Positions 51,980 through 60,310 of a stretch of DNA of 64,000 nucleotides are shown in pieces; position 1 is the first letter of the stretch; each line of letters begins with the position of its first letter. The stretch is from Aquibium pacificus (lineage in GTDB: Bacteria; Pseudomonadota; Alphaproteobacteria; Rhizobiales; Rhizobiaceae): the NCBI RefSeq assembly GCF_040839445.1, contig NZ_JBDPGJ010000004.1:1-64000 (forward strand). Direction: 5' to 3'. Under the pieces are notes generated by a model that saw only the letters and a list, made by a program, of their open reading frames with translations, made no database searches and was not told the origin of the DNA. The position numbers and the translations under genes are program-made.

Positions 51980-53401
51980 GGTAGCGTCCGAACACGTGGT
52001 GTAATTTCGAGGAACGATGCGGGTGGAATTTACGGTGGAGATTTCGCTACCGTACATGCCCCGCGTCGGGTGGTCACCGGGCCTGTCGGATAAGGTGGAG
52101 TTTGAGGACTTCAACCTGACCGAAAGAGAAATCCCGATGACCGATGACAGACTACCGCTGGCCGAGCTTGCCGCGAAGAGTGGCGACAGCGATTTTCTAC
52201 GAGCTATTGCGGAGAACGTGCTGCAACTGATCATGGAGGCCGATGTCGACGGCCTGATCGGCGCTGGCCGCTACGAGCGCGGCGAGTCCCGTCAGACATG
52301 GCGCAACGGCTACCGCGAGCGCTCGCTCGACACGCGGCTTGGCACGCTGAACCTGAAGATCCCGAAGATGCGCAGCGGAGCCTACTTTCCCGGCTTTCTG
52401 GAGCCGAGAAAGACGGTGGAGAAGGCGCTGGTCGCCGTCATCCAGGAGGCATGGATCAACGGCGTCTCGACGCGCAAGGTCGATGAACTGGTGCACGCGA
52501 TGGGCATGACCGGCATCTCGAAGTCCTCAGTGTCGAAGCTGTGCAAGGATATCGACGAGCGGGTGAACGCCTTCCTCAAGCGCCCCCTTTCCGGTGACTG
52601 GCCCTATCTGTGGCTCGACGCCACCTACCTGAAGATGCGCGAGGGCGGGCGCATCGTCTCGGTGGCGGCGATAATCGCAGTAGCCGTCAACACGGACGGA
52701 AAGCGCGAGATCGTCGGGCTGCATATCGGCCCGTCCGAAGCCGAGCCGTTCTGGACGAGCTTCCTGCGCGATCTGGTGCGTCGTGGGCTGACTGGCGTGA
52801 AGCTGGTCATCTCCGATGCGCACGAAGGGCTGAAGGCCGCTATCACCCGCGTGTTCGGCGCGACATGGCAACGGTGCCGGGTTCACGCCATGCGCAACGC
52901 GCTCGCCTATGTTCCCAAGGGCCAGCACACAATGGTCGCCGCCGCGATCCGGCAGGCCTTCATCCAGCCGGACCATGACAATGCCGTGCAGACATGGCGG
53001 CACGTGGCCGACCAGCTCCGCGCCAAATGGCCGAAGCTGGGAACCTTCATGGATGATGCCGAGGCCGACGTGCTCGCCTACATGGCCTTCCCGTCCCAGC
53101 ACCGTACGAAGTTGCATAGCACCAACCCCCTGGAGCGGCTGAACAAGGAGGTGAAGCGCCGTGCCGATGTCGTCGGCATCTTCCCGAACGAGGACAGTAT
53201 CGTCCGCCTGATCGGCGCGGTCCTGCTCGAAGCAAATGACGAGTGGCAGCTTCAGCATCGATACATGCAGGTCGAAGCCATGGCCGACCTGATCCCACCA
53301 GCAATCGAGGAGGAAAAGACGCTTCAGATTACACCGAGAGCCGCCTGATCATGACGGCCCGGAACCACACCCGAAATTACACCACATTGACGGACGCTAC
53401 C
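51980..53401. mobile_element. IS256-family element, complete, 9-bp target duplication
   Basis: Inverted ends: GGTAGCGTCCGAACACGTGG at 51980 and, read from 53401, GGTAGCGTCCGTCAATGTGG, both then continuing TGTAATTTCG. The duplication CTCTGTGCA is at 51971-51979 and 53402-53410. It is 1422 bp with one intact transposase gene, so probably still mobile. The sequence following the duplication begins the neighbouring IS5 end within 12 bp. Confidence 0.94.
52137..53348 (+). CDS. IS256-family transposase
   Basis: A 403-residue mutator-type transposase. DDE residues lie in PYLWLDATYLKMREGG, VKLVISDAHEGLKAAI and HSTNPLERLNKEVKRRADVV; the C/H motif is ATWQRCRVHAMRNALAYVP. ATG 52137 gives the normal family N-terminus (TDDRLPLAELAAKSGD); an upstream ATG at 52017 lies close to the terminal repeat and would add 40 untypical residues. 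The frame is intact. Confidence 0.93.
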   Translation: MTDDRLPLAELAAKSGDSDFLRAIAENVLQLIMEADVDGLIGAGRYERGESRQTWRNGYRERSLDTRLGTLNLKIPKMRSGAYFPGFLEPRKTVEKALVAVIQEAWINGVSTRKVDELVHAMGMTGISKSSVSKLCKDIDERVNAFLKRPLSGDWPYLWLDATYLKMREGGRIVSVAAIIAVAVNTDGKREIVGLHIGPSEAEPFWTSFLRDLVRRGLTGVKLVISDAHEGLKAAITRVFGATWQRCRVHAMRNALAYVPKGQHTMVAAAIRQAFIQPDHDNAVQTWRHVADQLRAKWPKLGTFMDDAEADVLAYMAFPSQHRTKLHSTNPLERLNKEVKRRADVVGIFPNEDSIVRLIGAVLLEANDEWQLQHRYMQVEAMADLIPPAIEEEKTLQITPRAA

Positions 53402-53418
53402 CTCTGTGCAGGTAGGCA

Positions 53419-53874
53419 CTAGGCCGTGTGGACGGATTTGATCAAGATGAAGCCGGCGGAGAGGGCGACGAAGGATGCGAAATTTCGCCTCGTCTTCTCG
53501 CAGCTTAGGGCGACGCGCTTGAAGCGCTTGATCTTGCCGACGGCGTGCTCGATGCGGGCGCCGCCTTTGTAGAGCGTCCTGGCGAAGAAGGCCGGCTTGT
53601 CCTTCTCGTTGGCCTTGTGTGGAATGACGGGAATGATGCCGCGATCCCGCGCCGCCCGGCGGTTGGCCTTGCTGGCGTAGCCCTTGTCGCCGATCGCCGC
53701 GCGCGGCTCGACCTCGGGACCGAGCCCGAGCAGGATCGGGAAGTGCGGCGCGTCGCCCTTCTCGCCGCAGGTCAGGTCGAATGCGATGGGATGGCCGTCG
53801 AAGTCTGTCTTCAGGTGGATTTTGGTGGAGAAGCCACCGCGCGAGCGGCCGAGCGCCTGACCGTGCTGCCCCCT
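53419..53874 (-). pseudogene. IS5-family transposase, C-terminal fragment
   Basis: Read on the minus strand this continues an IS5-type transposase: GQALGRSRGGFSTKIHLKTD, the second catalytic Asp region AAIGDKGYASKANRRAARD and the Glu/HAV region GGARIEHAVGKIKRFKRVA, ending FILIKSVHTA at a TAG that overlaps the TA target site. The N-terminal part is at 55222-55547. The gene is broken by an IS1111-type insertion at about 53875/55221. Confidence 0.82.
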
Positions 53875-53947
53875 TTATGGATGGCCCGCCCCTCCCGCCG
53901 AAACCTGTGTGTAGGATGTCGGTGTTCAAGAGAGGAAGGAGCGGACC

Positions 53948-54966
53948 ATGAGCATTGTGATCCTTGGCATCGACCTGGGCAAGAACAGCTGCAGCGTCGT
54001 CGGACTGGACGAAAGCGGAAAGGTCGGCATTCGACGGCGTATGCGACGCGAGGGGGTGATCGCGTTCGCTACAAAGCTGTCGCCCTGCATCATGGCGATG
54101 GGAGCCTGCTGCGGTGCACATCACATGGGGCGATCGCTGGCGGCACTGGGCCATCAGGTCCGTTTGATTTCTCCGGAATATGTGAGCCCTTATGTGAAGG
54201 CTCAAAAGAACGATGACCGCGATGCTGAGGCGATCGCCGAAGCGGCGACGCGACCCACCATGCGCTTCGTCGAACTCAAGAGCGAAGAGCAGCTCGACGT
54301 TCAAACCCTGCATCGAGGGCGTGACCGCCTGGTCAGTGAACGCACCTCGTTGACCAATCAGATCAGGAGCCTGCTTTTGGAGCGCGGGCCCGTCGTGGCC
54401 CAGGGTCACGCCCGGCTGCGTCTTTCGCTGAGTGAACTGCTTGACAACGGCGGCGACGCGCAGAGCCGACGGATGGCGTTCCTACTCGAGGACATGCGTT
54501 CGCGCTGGGAAGAGCTGGACCGCCGCATCGCGGCCTTTGACGCCGAGTTCGCAACCATGGCGCGGACCGACGACCGCGCCCGGCGACTGACAGGCATTCC
54601 CGGCATCGGAGCGCTAATGCCACCGCACTGGTAGCCGCAGTTGGCAGCGCGGCAACATTCGACAAGGGACGCGACCTCGCCGCGTGGGTAGGCCTTGTGC
54701 CTCGGCAAGCCACAACTGGAAGAAGGCCGAAGCTCCTGGGTATCACGAAGCGCGGAAGCAGGTATCTGCGCAAGATGCTGATCCAGGGCGCACGGTCGGC
54801 TATGCCCTCGTTGACCAAGAGCAACACGGCGGTCGGATCGTGGCTGCGCGCACTCCTCGCTCGCACCCACCTCAATGTCGCCGTCGTCGCGCTGGCTGCG
54901 AAGATGGCCCGCACCGTCTGGGCGCTGCTCCACCACGGAAGGACTTATCAGGTCGCATCGAAGTAG
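53948..54966 (+). pseudogene. IS110-family (IS1111-type) transposase, frameshifted
   Basis: ATG 53948 opens ILGIDLGKNSCSVVGLDESG with the first catalytic Asp, then LISPEYVSPYVKAQKNDDRD. At about 54613 one A is missing (GCGCTAATGCC for GCGCTAAATGCC), giving an early stop at 54634 after 228 residues. The rest, ATALVAAVGSAATFDKGRDL, AAWVGLVPRQATTGRRPKLL and RKMLIQGARSAM, continues in another frame to 54966 and includes the serine-containing Transposase_20 part. It is not closely similar to the transposase at 1099. Confidence 0.88.
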
Positions 54967-55210
54967 GGATGAGGAACAAACGTCCGGATAACCGCCGGAC
55001 GTCACGAGCTGCGAGTGGTGAAAGGAAGATGGCCTGACAGTCGATCGGAGTTCCGAAAACCTCCGGCGTAAAATGGCCCAACGAGGCCGGCCCCTTTATG
55101 AGGATCGGAACGCGCGGATCTCCATCTTGGCGGCGGCCGTCAGGCCGACATGCCGGATACGTTTATGCAGACTGTTCACACCATCCTCCAATCGTCGCTT
55201 GCAACCGGGC
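54967..55210 (+). ncRNA. Candidate bridge-RNA region of the second IS1111-type element
   Basis: Non-coding DNA after the transposase gene, where IS1111-type bridge RNAs are encoded. It contains CCCCTTTATG at 55091-55100, identical to the ten bases spanning the left junction of the element (53870-53879). The structure was not modelled, and the assignment rests on position and this match. Confidence 0.35.
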
Positions 55211-55221
55211 CGGGCCATACG

Positions 55222-55547
55222 TTTGCGCCCGCCGCCGACACATGGGCGCGGACCACCGTCGAATCGAACATCTGCACCAGGTGCGCCGCGGACGAGAGCG
55301 ACGCGAGGTGGTCGAAGAAGGTCTCGAACACGCCGGCCTTGCTCAGCCGGTCGAAGCGCTTCCACACGCTGTTCCATTTGCCGAAATGCTCCGGCAGCGC
55401 CCGCCAGGTGATGTTGTGGACCGAGAAATAGTGCAGAGCCTCCAGGAAAAGCCGGTCGTCCCGGCCTTTGGCCCCGCGCCGTGGCAACGAGGCCCGGAAG
55501 ACCTCCACCGCGTTCACCCAATCCGCTTCCGTCATCCTCGTGGACAT
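55222..55547 (-). pseudogene. IS5-family transposase, N-terminal fragment
   Basis: From ATG 55547: MTEADWVNAVEVFRASLPRR, the insert-finger region LHYFSVHNITWRALPEHFGK and the first catalytic Asp in HLVQMFDSTVVRAHVSAAGA, after which the IS1111-type insertion starts. The continuation is at 53419-53874, possibly in a second frame, as IS5-family transposases often use frameshifting. Confidence 0.82.
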
Positions 55548-55644
55548 CGCCGACCTCCAGAATCAGTCGGCTATCCATGAATCAGACCGAATTCATCGGC
55601 GGAACCTCAAACCCATACCTGAGTCAATTCGTCCACACGGCCTA

Positions 55645-56047
55645 GTCGAGTATTAACAAACACTAATTTCTGATTTGCAGCCAGGTAGAACGAGAGCGTT
55701 TACATATCTGCAACCTGTGCGATGTATAGTGCAACAAGGTGGCCAGCGTCCTCGATTCTCCTTCGTGTTGACACCCGCCGCGTCGCAGCTGCCTCGGCGG
55801 TGACGCTGGCCGCCCGCGATTTCCGGTATCGTATGCAATTTCGTGAAGATGATTGTGTCCTTTAGCTTCCTCGCCGAATGCTAGGAGGCGCTGGTTGGGC
55901 GCGAAGCCAGGTCTTTGCAGGAAAAAACGGAGAAGAGGCTCGGCGCGCGGCGCCTGGCAAATGGTGGTACATATTCTTCTTGCAGTTGCGCAGCTTGTTT
56001 GGGCCGGCCGATTGGCAGCAATCTGGCAGTCTGGCCGGCCCTGCTTG
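55645..56047. other. Intergenic region between IS5 element and recombinase operon
   Basis: About 400 bp with no gene recognised. It contains the long inverted repeat at 55738-55814 and otherwise nothing I can name. It could include one boundary of the recombinase-bearing element. Confidence 0.4.
55738..55814. repeat. Long imperfect inverted repeat with internal stem
   Basis: GGTGGCCAGCGTC (55738-55750) is complementary to GACGCTGGCCGCC (55802-55814) at 12 of 13 positions. The 51-bp loop holds a second stem CCGCCG/CGGCGG. It may be an end, attachment or recombinase-binding structure, or a structured transcript end for the minus-strand recombinase operon, whose last gene stops at 56048. Confidence 0.55.
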
Positions 56048-56455
56048 TCACCATTTCCGTCCTTCCTGGACGGCGTTGAGGAGCCGCAGAGCAGTACGGG
56101 TTTGGGGCGACGGCTCGAAGGTATCGGGATCGCGTCCGAACCGCTCGCTGATCGATGCCGTGAGTTGCGCCACGAATAGCTCTCTTTTAGCTGTATCCTC
56201 CACCAGGCCAGCAGCCAGGTGGACGAGGCTGGTGCGGCGGCTGACCCCGATGAAGGAATCAGCCGCGAGCAGGCAGCGCAGTTCGATGATTGCGATCCGC
56301 GCTGCCATTTGATCCTCGATCGGGAGGGGCCTTCTCACGGGCTCCTCCTCCCGGGTCGGCGAACCGGCCGAGGCGTCTGGGTCATGGGGGCCTGCCTTGC
56401 GCGCCGGCAGCAGCCGGAGATGAAGCAGTCCACGCAGACGGCCGTCGAACAGCAT
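56048..56455 (-). CDS. Small protein downstream of two tyrosine recombinases (TnpC-like position)
   Basis: A 135-residue protein starting at ATG 56455, 3 bp after the recombinase stop. It has no obvious membrane or signal segments. The central part (DQMAARIAIIELRCLLAADS then SRRTSLVHLAAGLVEDTAKR) looks helical, and the tail is ALRLLNAVQEGRKW. I do not recognise a named domain. In Tn554 the third gene, tnpC, also encodes a small protein of about 125 residues after two tyrosine recombinases, so it may play the same auxiliary role. This is inference from position and size. Confidence 0.6.
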   Translation of the reverse strand: MLFDGRLRGLLHLRLLPARKAGPHDPDASAGSPTREEEPVRRPLPIEDQMAARIAIIELRCLLAADSFIGVSRRTSLVHLAAGLVEDTAKRELFVAQLTASISERFGRDPDTFEPSPQTRTALRLLNAVQEGRKW

Positions 56456-56458
56456 CCC

Positions 56459-57532
56459 TCATGCGGTCGCATCGTCGCCCCCCGTTCCAGCCTGAAGCAG
56501 CCGTGCAAGCTCGCGACCGGCGGTGCGGCTTTGAGCAGCGTTGATGTAGTGCTTCTCGGTCATCGCGAAGGACTTGTGACCGAGAAGGTCCTTCGCCATC
56601 CGGATGTTTTGTGGGTCGGCGACGGAGACGAAGCTCGCCGCGGCGTTGCGGAAGCGGTGGGGCGGAACCGGAAACCCCAGCCCCTCTGTCGTGCGCTTGA
56701 TGATCCGCCGCCTGATCATCTTGTCGCCCATTGGACGGCCCTCGTACGGCCACAGAAAATCGTGCGTTTCTACGCCCGGGAACGCGGGTCGTATGCGTTC
56801 CAGGAAATCGTCCATATAGACACCGAGACGCTCCGACAGGCCGTAGTCCTGCGCCTCTTTCGTCTTCGACAGGTTTGCCGGCACACGCAAGATCCACCGA
56901 CCGTTTCGCTTGACGACGGTTTCCCGCAGCCGAAGCTGCGAGAAGGGACGACGCCGCATGGGAGCTTCAACCAGGGCGGCGATAAGCAACCCATCCCGGA
57001 AACGAATGGCGCTGCTTTTTGCCATACGACCTTGCGCAGCCGCAGTAGTCTGCGCTCGATCCATGAGCCTCAAACCGACACGATAGAGGTCTGAGCTCAG
57101 CACCTGAGGGTGCTGCATCGGCTCCGCCCCGGCGGCAATCCGCCGGGACAAACGATAGATCCAATCCCCGTCGTACTCCGGACAAATAGCCCGGAGTACG
57201 TAGTGCAGGCGTGCGATGCAGTGGAAGATGGTCGTGTCGCGGCAGTTGATCCGCAGGGACTCGACATACTCCTTCACTGCCTCTTGAGTGACCCGCTCCG
57301 CGGGTTCGAGATCGAGGACTTGAGGGTTCAGAACGCTCAGCATCCCCAGCCACAGGCTGTAGGCATAGCGCAGCGACTGCCTGGTCGTTTCCGACCAGTC
57401 TGCGGCAGGTCCCTCATCGAAGAGACCTCTGCCACGGACCACTCGATCCCAAAGTTCCCGATCCTTCGAGGGCCATTCTGCTAGGGGGAGGCCGTGGTTG
57501 AGATGAGACGTCATTTTGCCCTCCCCTCTCAA
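56459..57532 (-). CDS. Tyrosine recombinase (site-specific integrase), shorter of a pair
   Basis: A 357-residue phage-type integrase. The catalytic Arg I is in VEAPMRRRPFSQLRL (about residues 188-202), the HxxR box is HRFR at 292-295, the LLGHKS box is near 317-321 and the Tyr nucleophile is in EKHYI (329). The N-terminal SAM-like core-binding domain covers about residues 45-130. Overlaps the upstream recombinase stop (57529-57532, ATGA). In size it resembles Tn554 TnpA (about 360 residues). Confidence 0.9.
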   Translation of the reverse strand: MRGEGKMTSHLNHGLPLAEWPSKDRELWDRVVRGRGLFDEGPAADWSETTRQSLRYAYSLWLGMLSVLNPQVLDLEPAERVTQEAVKEYVESLRINCRDTTIFHCIARLHYVLRAICPEYDGDWIYRLSRRIAAGAEPMQHPQVLSSDLYRVGLRLMDRAQTTAAAQGRMAKSSAIRFRDGLLIAALVEAPMRRRPFSQLRLRETVVKRNGRWILRVPANLSKTKEAQDYGLSERLGVYMDDFLERIRPAFPGVETHDFLWPYEGRPMGDKMIRRRIIKRTTEGLGFPVPPHRFRNAAASFVSVADPQNIRMAKDLLGHKSFAMTEKHYINAAQSRTAGRELARLLQAGTGGDDATA

Positions 57533-59247
57533 CCGCGCCGACCGGACGAGCGATGATCCCGTCCCGTCTGCGCCTGGTTCACTTCCCGGGCAAGCAGCGC
57601 CTGGTGATGACGCCCTGCCCGCCGCGTATTGAGGCCGGCATAATAGTTCGCCGCCGTGTTCACCGACTTGTGGCCGAGCAGGTGCTGGACCAGCACATGC
57701 GCGCCAGGATTGTCGTCGAGCACCAACTTGGCCGCGATATGCCGATAGGCATGCGGATTGACGTGGATCCCCGCATACGCCTTAACATAGCGCTGCACGA
57801 GGTAGCGGACCGCTGCAAAGCCCTTCACGCTTCCGTCGGTATTCGTGAAGAGGTATTTTGGGCGCTGCCCGATTTCGGCCGGGGCGATCACGTCATGATA
57901 CTCGATCAACCGTTCCGCAAGGGTTGCCGGAAGATCGAAGTCCACGGGATGACCGGTCTTCGTCTCAGCAGCCAGGGTACGAAGGGTCGACGTCCCTCCA
58001 GGACGCAAAGTGACATGCTTGCCGAACTGCAACGCCGTCAGGTCCCCAAGACGGATTGCGGTGTTCTGCAGGATGCTGATGCCGAGCGAGGCTTGAGCTT
58101 CCGCCAGCCGCCATTGTCTGCGCCGACTGTTGCACATCATGTCGTTCCAGATCCGATCCGGCGTGGACACAAAGCGCTGAAGGAGCTTCGGGTCATCAAA
58201 TTCGTCGACCAGCAGCTGGTTCTTCGCCGTCATCATGAATGTCGGCCGAGGAAGCTTTTTCGTCAGCCGTTTGAGTTCGGCGACCTCGTCGGGCGGCGCT
58301 TTCACCCAATCGCGGGCGAGCCGAACCAGGAGTTGGCCAAGGAAGAAGGTCTCATAGGATGCTTCGCCGTTGGAACTCTCGTGACGACGCCCGAGTATGC
58401 GTTTCATCGCATCTGGTGTGGTCACGTCGGCCACCTTGCGTATGGCTGAAGGATCGATCCCCGTCTCCACCAGCAGGCTGATCGCGTTATGGAAGCGGCG
58501 CTGATAGTTATCGAGCGTCGACTGCTTTACGCGCGGGCTGTCATCATCGGCAAAGATATCGTCGCCGTGAGCCCAAGCCGCAAAGTCCGCCCAGTCCTGG
58601 TGAAGGCTCCGCGGAAATTTCTCTATCGGAGTACGACTGCGACGAAGACGCGATACCGGCACCTCCACCTTTGTCAGGTCCCTTTGCGGAAACCGATCGA
58701 CGATCTCGTTCCACATCCGGGCGGTGGTGCGATGGACCTGGTATTGATTTTGACGGAAGGATGTCGCCTTCATGTGGGCCATCATCCGCTCGATAATGTC
58801 GGTGTTGACCTCCTTTGGTGTGATCGACTGCGCGTTGCACCAGTTGACGAGGCGCGAGAGGCTGTTGCGCTCGACGACCTTGCTGAGCCCCGACCAGTAC
58901 TCTCGCCATTCCGGTGAACGGGGCCGACCTCTGATCTTCCAATTGACCACGCCCGGCACCACCTCGCTCAGCGCCACCGCGTCAAAGCAGCTAGCCTTCA
59001 CGTTCGATCTCGTCTTCGGCGAAATACCAACCGCGTGTGGCTGCACGCGATCGAACCGCCTTGCCAATTCCGGTATGGAGGCCGGAATGTCGGAGAGGTT
59101 TTCTCCTGTCCATTTTGCCAGGCTGTGCAGCGCCGAGACCACGGCGCGGCGCTTTTCCTCCGAGATCTTGTCGGAGTTTTCGATCACCGTCTCCACATCG
59201 GAGAGAGTGGGGTTGTTGGTGTAGGTAAAGTTCATTTTCGTCTCCAT
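57529..59247 (-). CDS. Tyrosine recombinase (site-specific integrase), longer of a pair
   Basis: A 572-residue integrase-like recombinase. The C-terminal catalytic region has Arg in NTAIRLGDLTALQFGKH, the HxxR box in NPHAYRHIAAKLVLDDNPG, LLGHKS in VLVQHLLGHKSVNTAANYY and a Tyr in that last motif. The long N-terminus (about 250 residues more than a minimal integrase) resembles the large Tn554 TnpB-type recombinase. First gene of the recombinase operon. ATG 59247 is used; ATG 59235 is close by. The pair with the next gene should act together in transposition of a larger element. Confidence 0.9.
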   Translation of the reverse strand: METKMNFTYTNNPTLSDVETVIENSDKISEEKRRAVVSALHSLAKWTGENLSDIPASIPELARRFDRVQPHAVGISPKTRSNVKASCFDAVALSEVVPGVVNWKIRGRPRSPEWREYWSGLSKVVERNSLSRLVNWCNAQSITPKEVNTDIIERMMAHMKATSFRQNQYQVHRTTARMWNEIVDRFPQRDLTKVEVPVSRLRRSRTPIEKFPRSLHQDWADFAAWAHGDDIFADDDSPRVKQSTLDNYQRRFHNAISLLVETGIDPSAIRKVADVTTPDAMKRILGRRHESSNGEASYETFFLGQLLVRLARDWVKAPPDEVAELKRLTKKLPRPTFMMTAKNQLLVDEFDDPKLLQRFVSTPDRIWNDMMCNSRRRQWRLAEAQASLGISILQNTAIRLGDLTALQFGKHVTLRPGGTSTLRTLAAETKTGHPVDFDLPATLAERLIEYHDVIAPAEIGQRPKYLFTNTDGSVKGFAAVRYLVQRYVKAYAGIHVNPHAYRHIAAKLVLDDNPGAHVLVQHLLGHKSVNTAANYYAGLNTRRAGRHHQALLAREVNQAQTGRDHRSSGRRG

Positions 59248-60031
59248 TTACTCGATACAAAAGGATGACGATCGGTTCCCGAACGTCGGTTACAGGAGCA
59301 CGGTTTCGGGAAGACCTCGTTCTACGAACCAATCTAAGCCGTACAAGAAATTCAAGAACGCTTAGAGTGACCAGATCTTCGTTGTTGAACGCCACACTGC
59401 CTGACATTCATCTGAATGGTTCCAGCCGGTTCCTTTGTTGCGGCGGGGCCAATCAGAAGAATGCGAGACCTATGTATGAGTAAGAATATCGTCTGTAAAT
59501 GCGACTAGTTGCCAAGTGTACGGAGACATGTTATGAGAGACGTCATAGTAGTACGAGGGGTAGGGTTAATCTTAATGTAGTTAGTTAACAAAACGACCTT
59601 CTTGCGGGCCCGCAAAAAGCGAGAGGAGGACCGGCGAGCGACGCTCTGGCGACCCCCAAAGTCGCGCCAACGAAGGATTCGCAGGGTCCCCCTCCACCCG
59701 CGTCTGAATTTCAGCCCGAGCGGTGTCAGGAGAAAACTCCCACGGGGAGTTGAAGCCGGCCTGGTTCGGCGGGTTGGGAGTTACAAAGAGACTCCGAAAG
59801 GTCCCCAGCGACCGTTCCAGAGTTGTGTAGATGTGCTGCGGGGATTGTCGAACTAGCGTCTCGCGGGTACACAAGAGCCGGATTCGTGCGCTGATCGAGG
59901 CTTGCGCGTCTTCATCGCCGACCCCTTTCGACTCGGTTCATTGCACTGCATATACCCACCACATCCGGAAACATGAACCCAGGATTGCAATCCCAGCCGA
60001 GTACAATAGACTCCATTCGGAAGGATCGAAG
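59248..60031. other. Divergent intergenic region between recombinases and hxs operon
   Basis: About 780 bp between two divergent operons. It contains an AT-rich stretch (about 59490-59590) that may hold promoters or the element end, and a perfect hairpin AACTCCC-ACG-GGGAGTT at 59735-59751. A frame open on the minus strand (59581-59874) shows no recognisable protein. No clear sigma-70 hexamer pair. Confidence 0.4.
59735..59751. repeat. Perfect 7-bp hairpin upstream of hxsD
   Basis: AACTCCC, loop ACG, GGGAGTT. It lies 280 bp before hxsD, with no poly-T tail. Possible regulator site or leader structure. Confidence 0.35.
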
Positions 60032-60310
60032 GTGAATTGGGATTCGTCTACCTTGAGTGATGAGAGTTTCGAGGTCGGAATCGATCGATTGTTCGAACGG
60101 TATATGGCCGATGTTGCGCTTCGGCTGGGTTATGTTGAGCAGACCTTCTCGCTTGATGTGGTCGGATCATCGTTCCTGGTGACGGCCAAGCGCCCTGCCG
60201 ACCAGCCTGCGATCATGCGAAAAATTAATCACGCTCTCTATCGGGAGAAGGTTCGCGCGGATTCCGAACCATTGCGCGCCCGGTTCCTTGAACTCCTGTC
60301 GCAAAAATGA
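60032..60310 (+). CDS. hxsD: His-Xaa-Ser system protein HxsD
   Basis: A 92-residue protein. GTG 60032 is chosen because GGAAGGA lies 8 bp upstream and the product then has the size of HxsD; a frame open to 59831 gives an unlikely N-terminus. The ending LRARFLELLSQK and the central EQTFSLDVVGSSFLVTAKRP form a compact fold seen only beside hxsB and hxsC. The function is unknown, but by position it is probably a recognition or partner protein for the maturases. It overlaps hxsB as ATGA (60307-60310). Confidence 0.82.
   Translation: MNWDSSTLSDESFEVGIDRLFERYMADVALRLGYVEQTFSLDVVGSSFLVTAKRPADQPAIMRKINHALYREKVRADSEPLRARFLELLSQK

Larger units (their letters stand above)
53875..55221 (+). mobile_element. 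Second IS110-family (IS1111-type) element, inserted in the IS5 transposase gene
   Basis: The limits follow from joining the IS5 halves (GGCGCAAA with GGGGGCAGCACGG on the minus strand), giving about 1347 bp. An 8-bp subterminal inverted repeat is present: ATGGCCCG at 53881-53888 and CGGGCCAT at 55211-55218. The layout (about 70 bp before and 255 bp after the transposase gene) matches the IS1111 subgroup, as for the element at 1022. Its transposase is frameshifted. Confidence 0.8.
53422..55642. mobile_element. IS5-family element interrupted by an IS110-family element
   Basis: The ends are inverted: GGCCGTGTGGACGGATTTGA from 53422 and GGCCGTGTGGACGAATTGAC read from 55642. A TA dinucleotide flanks both sides (53420-53421 and 55643-55644), typical of the IS427-like part of the IS5 family. 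The single transposase gene (minus strand) is split by an insert of about 1.35 kb. Confidence 0.85.

Noticed and set aside
51577..52004. Short frames before IS256 as genes
   Set aside because: Low-complexity, no motif, and one runs into the IS256 end.
53324..54409. 361-residue minus-strand frame across the IS5/IS110 junction
   Set aside because: It reads through a junction between two mobile elements in the wrong frame for both transposases.
59581..59874. 97-residue minus-strand frame between the recombinase and hxs operons
   Set aside because: No ribosome-binding site, homology wording or operon link; probably chance.
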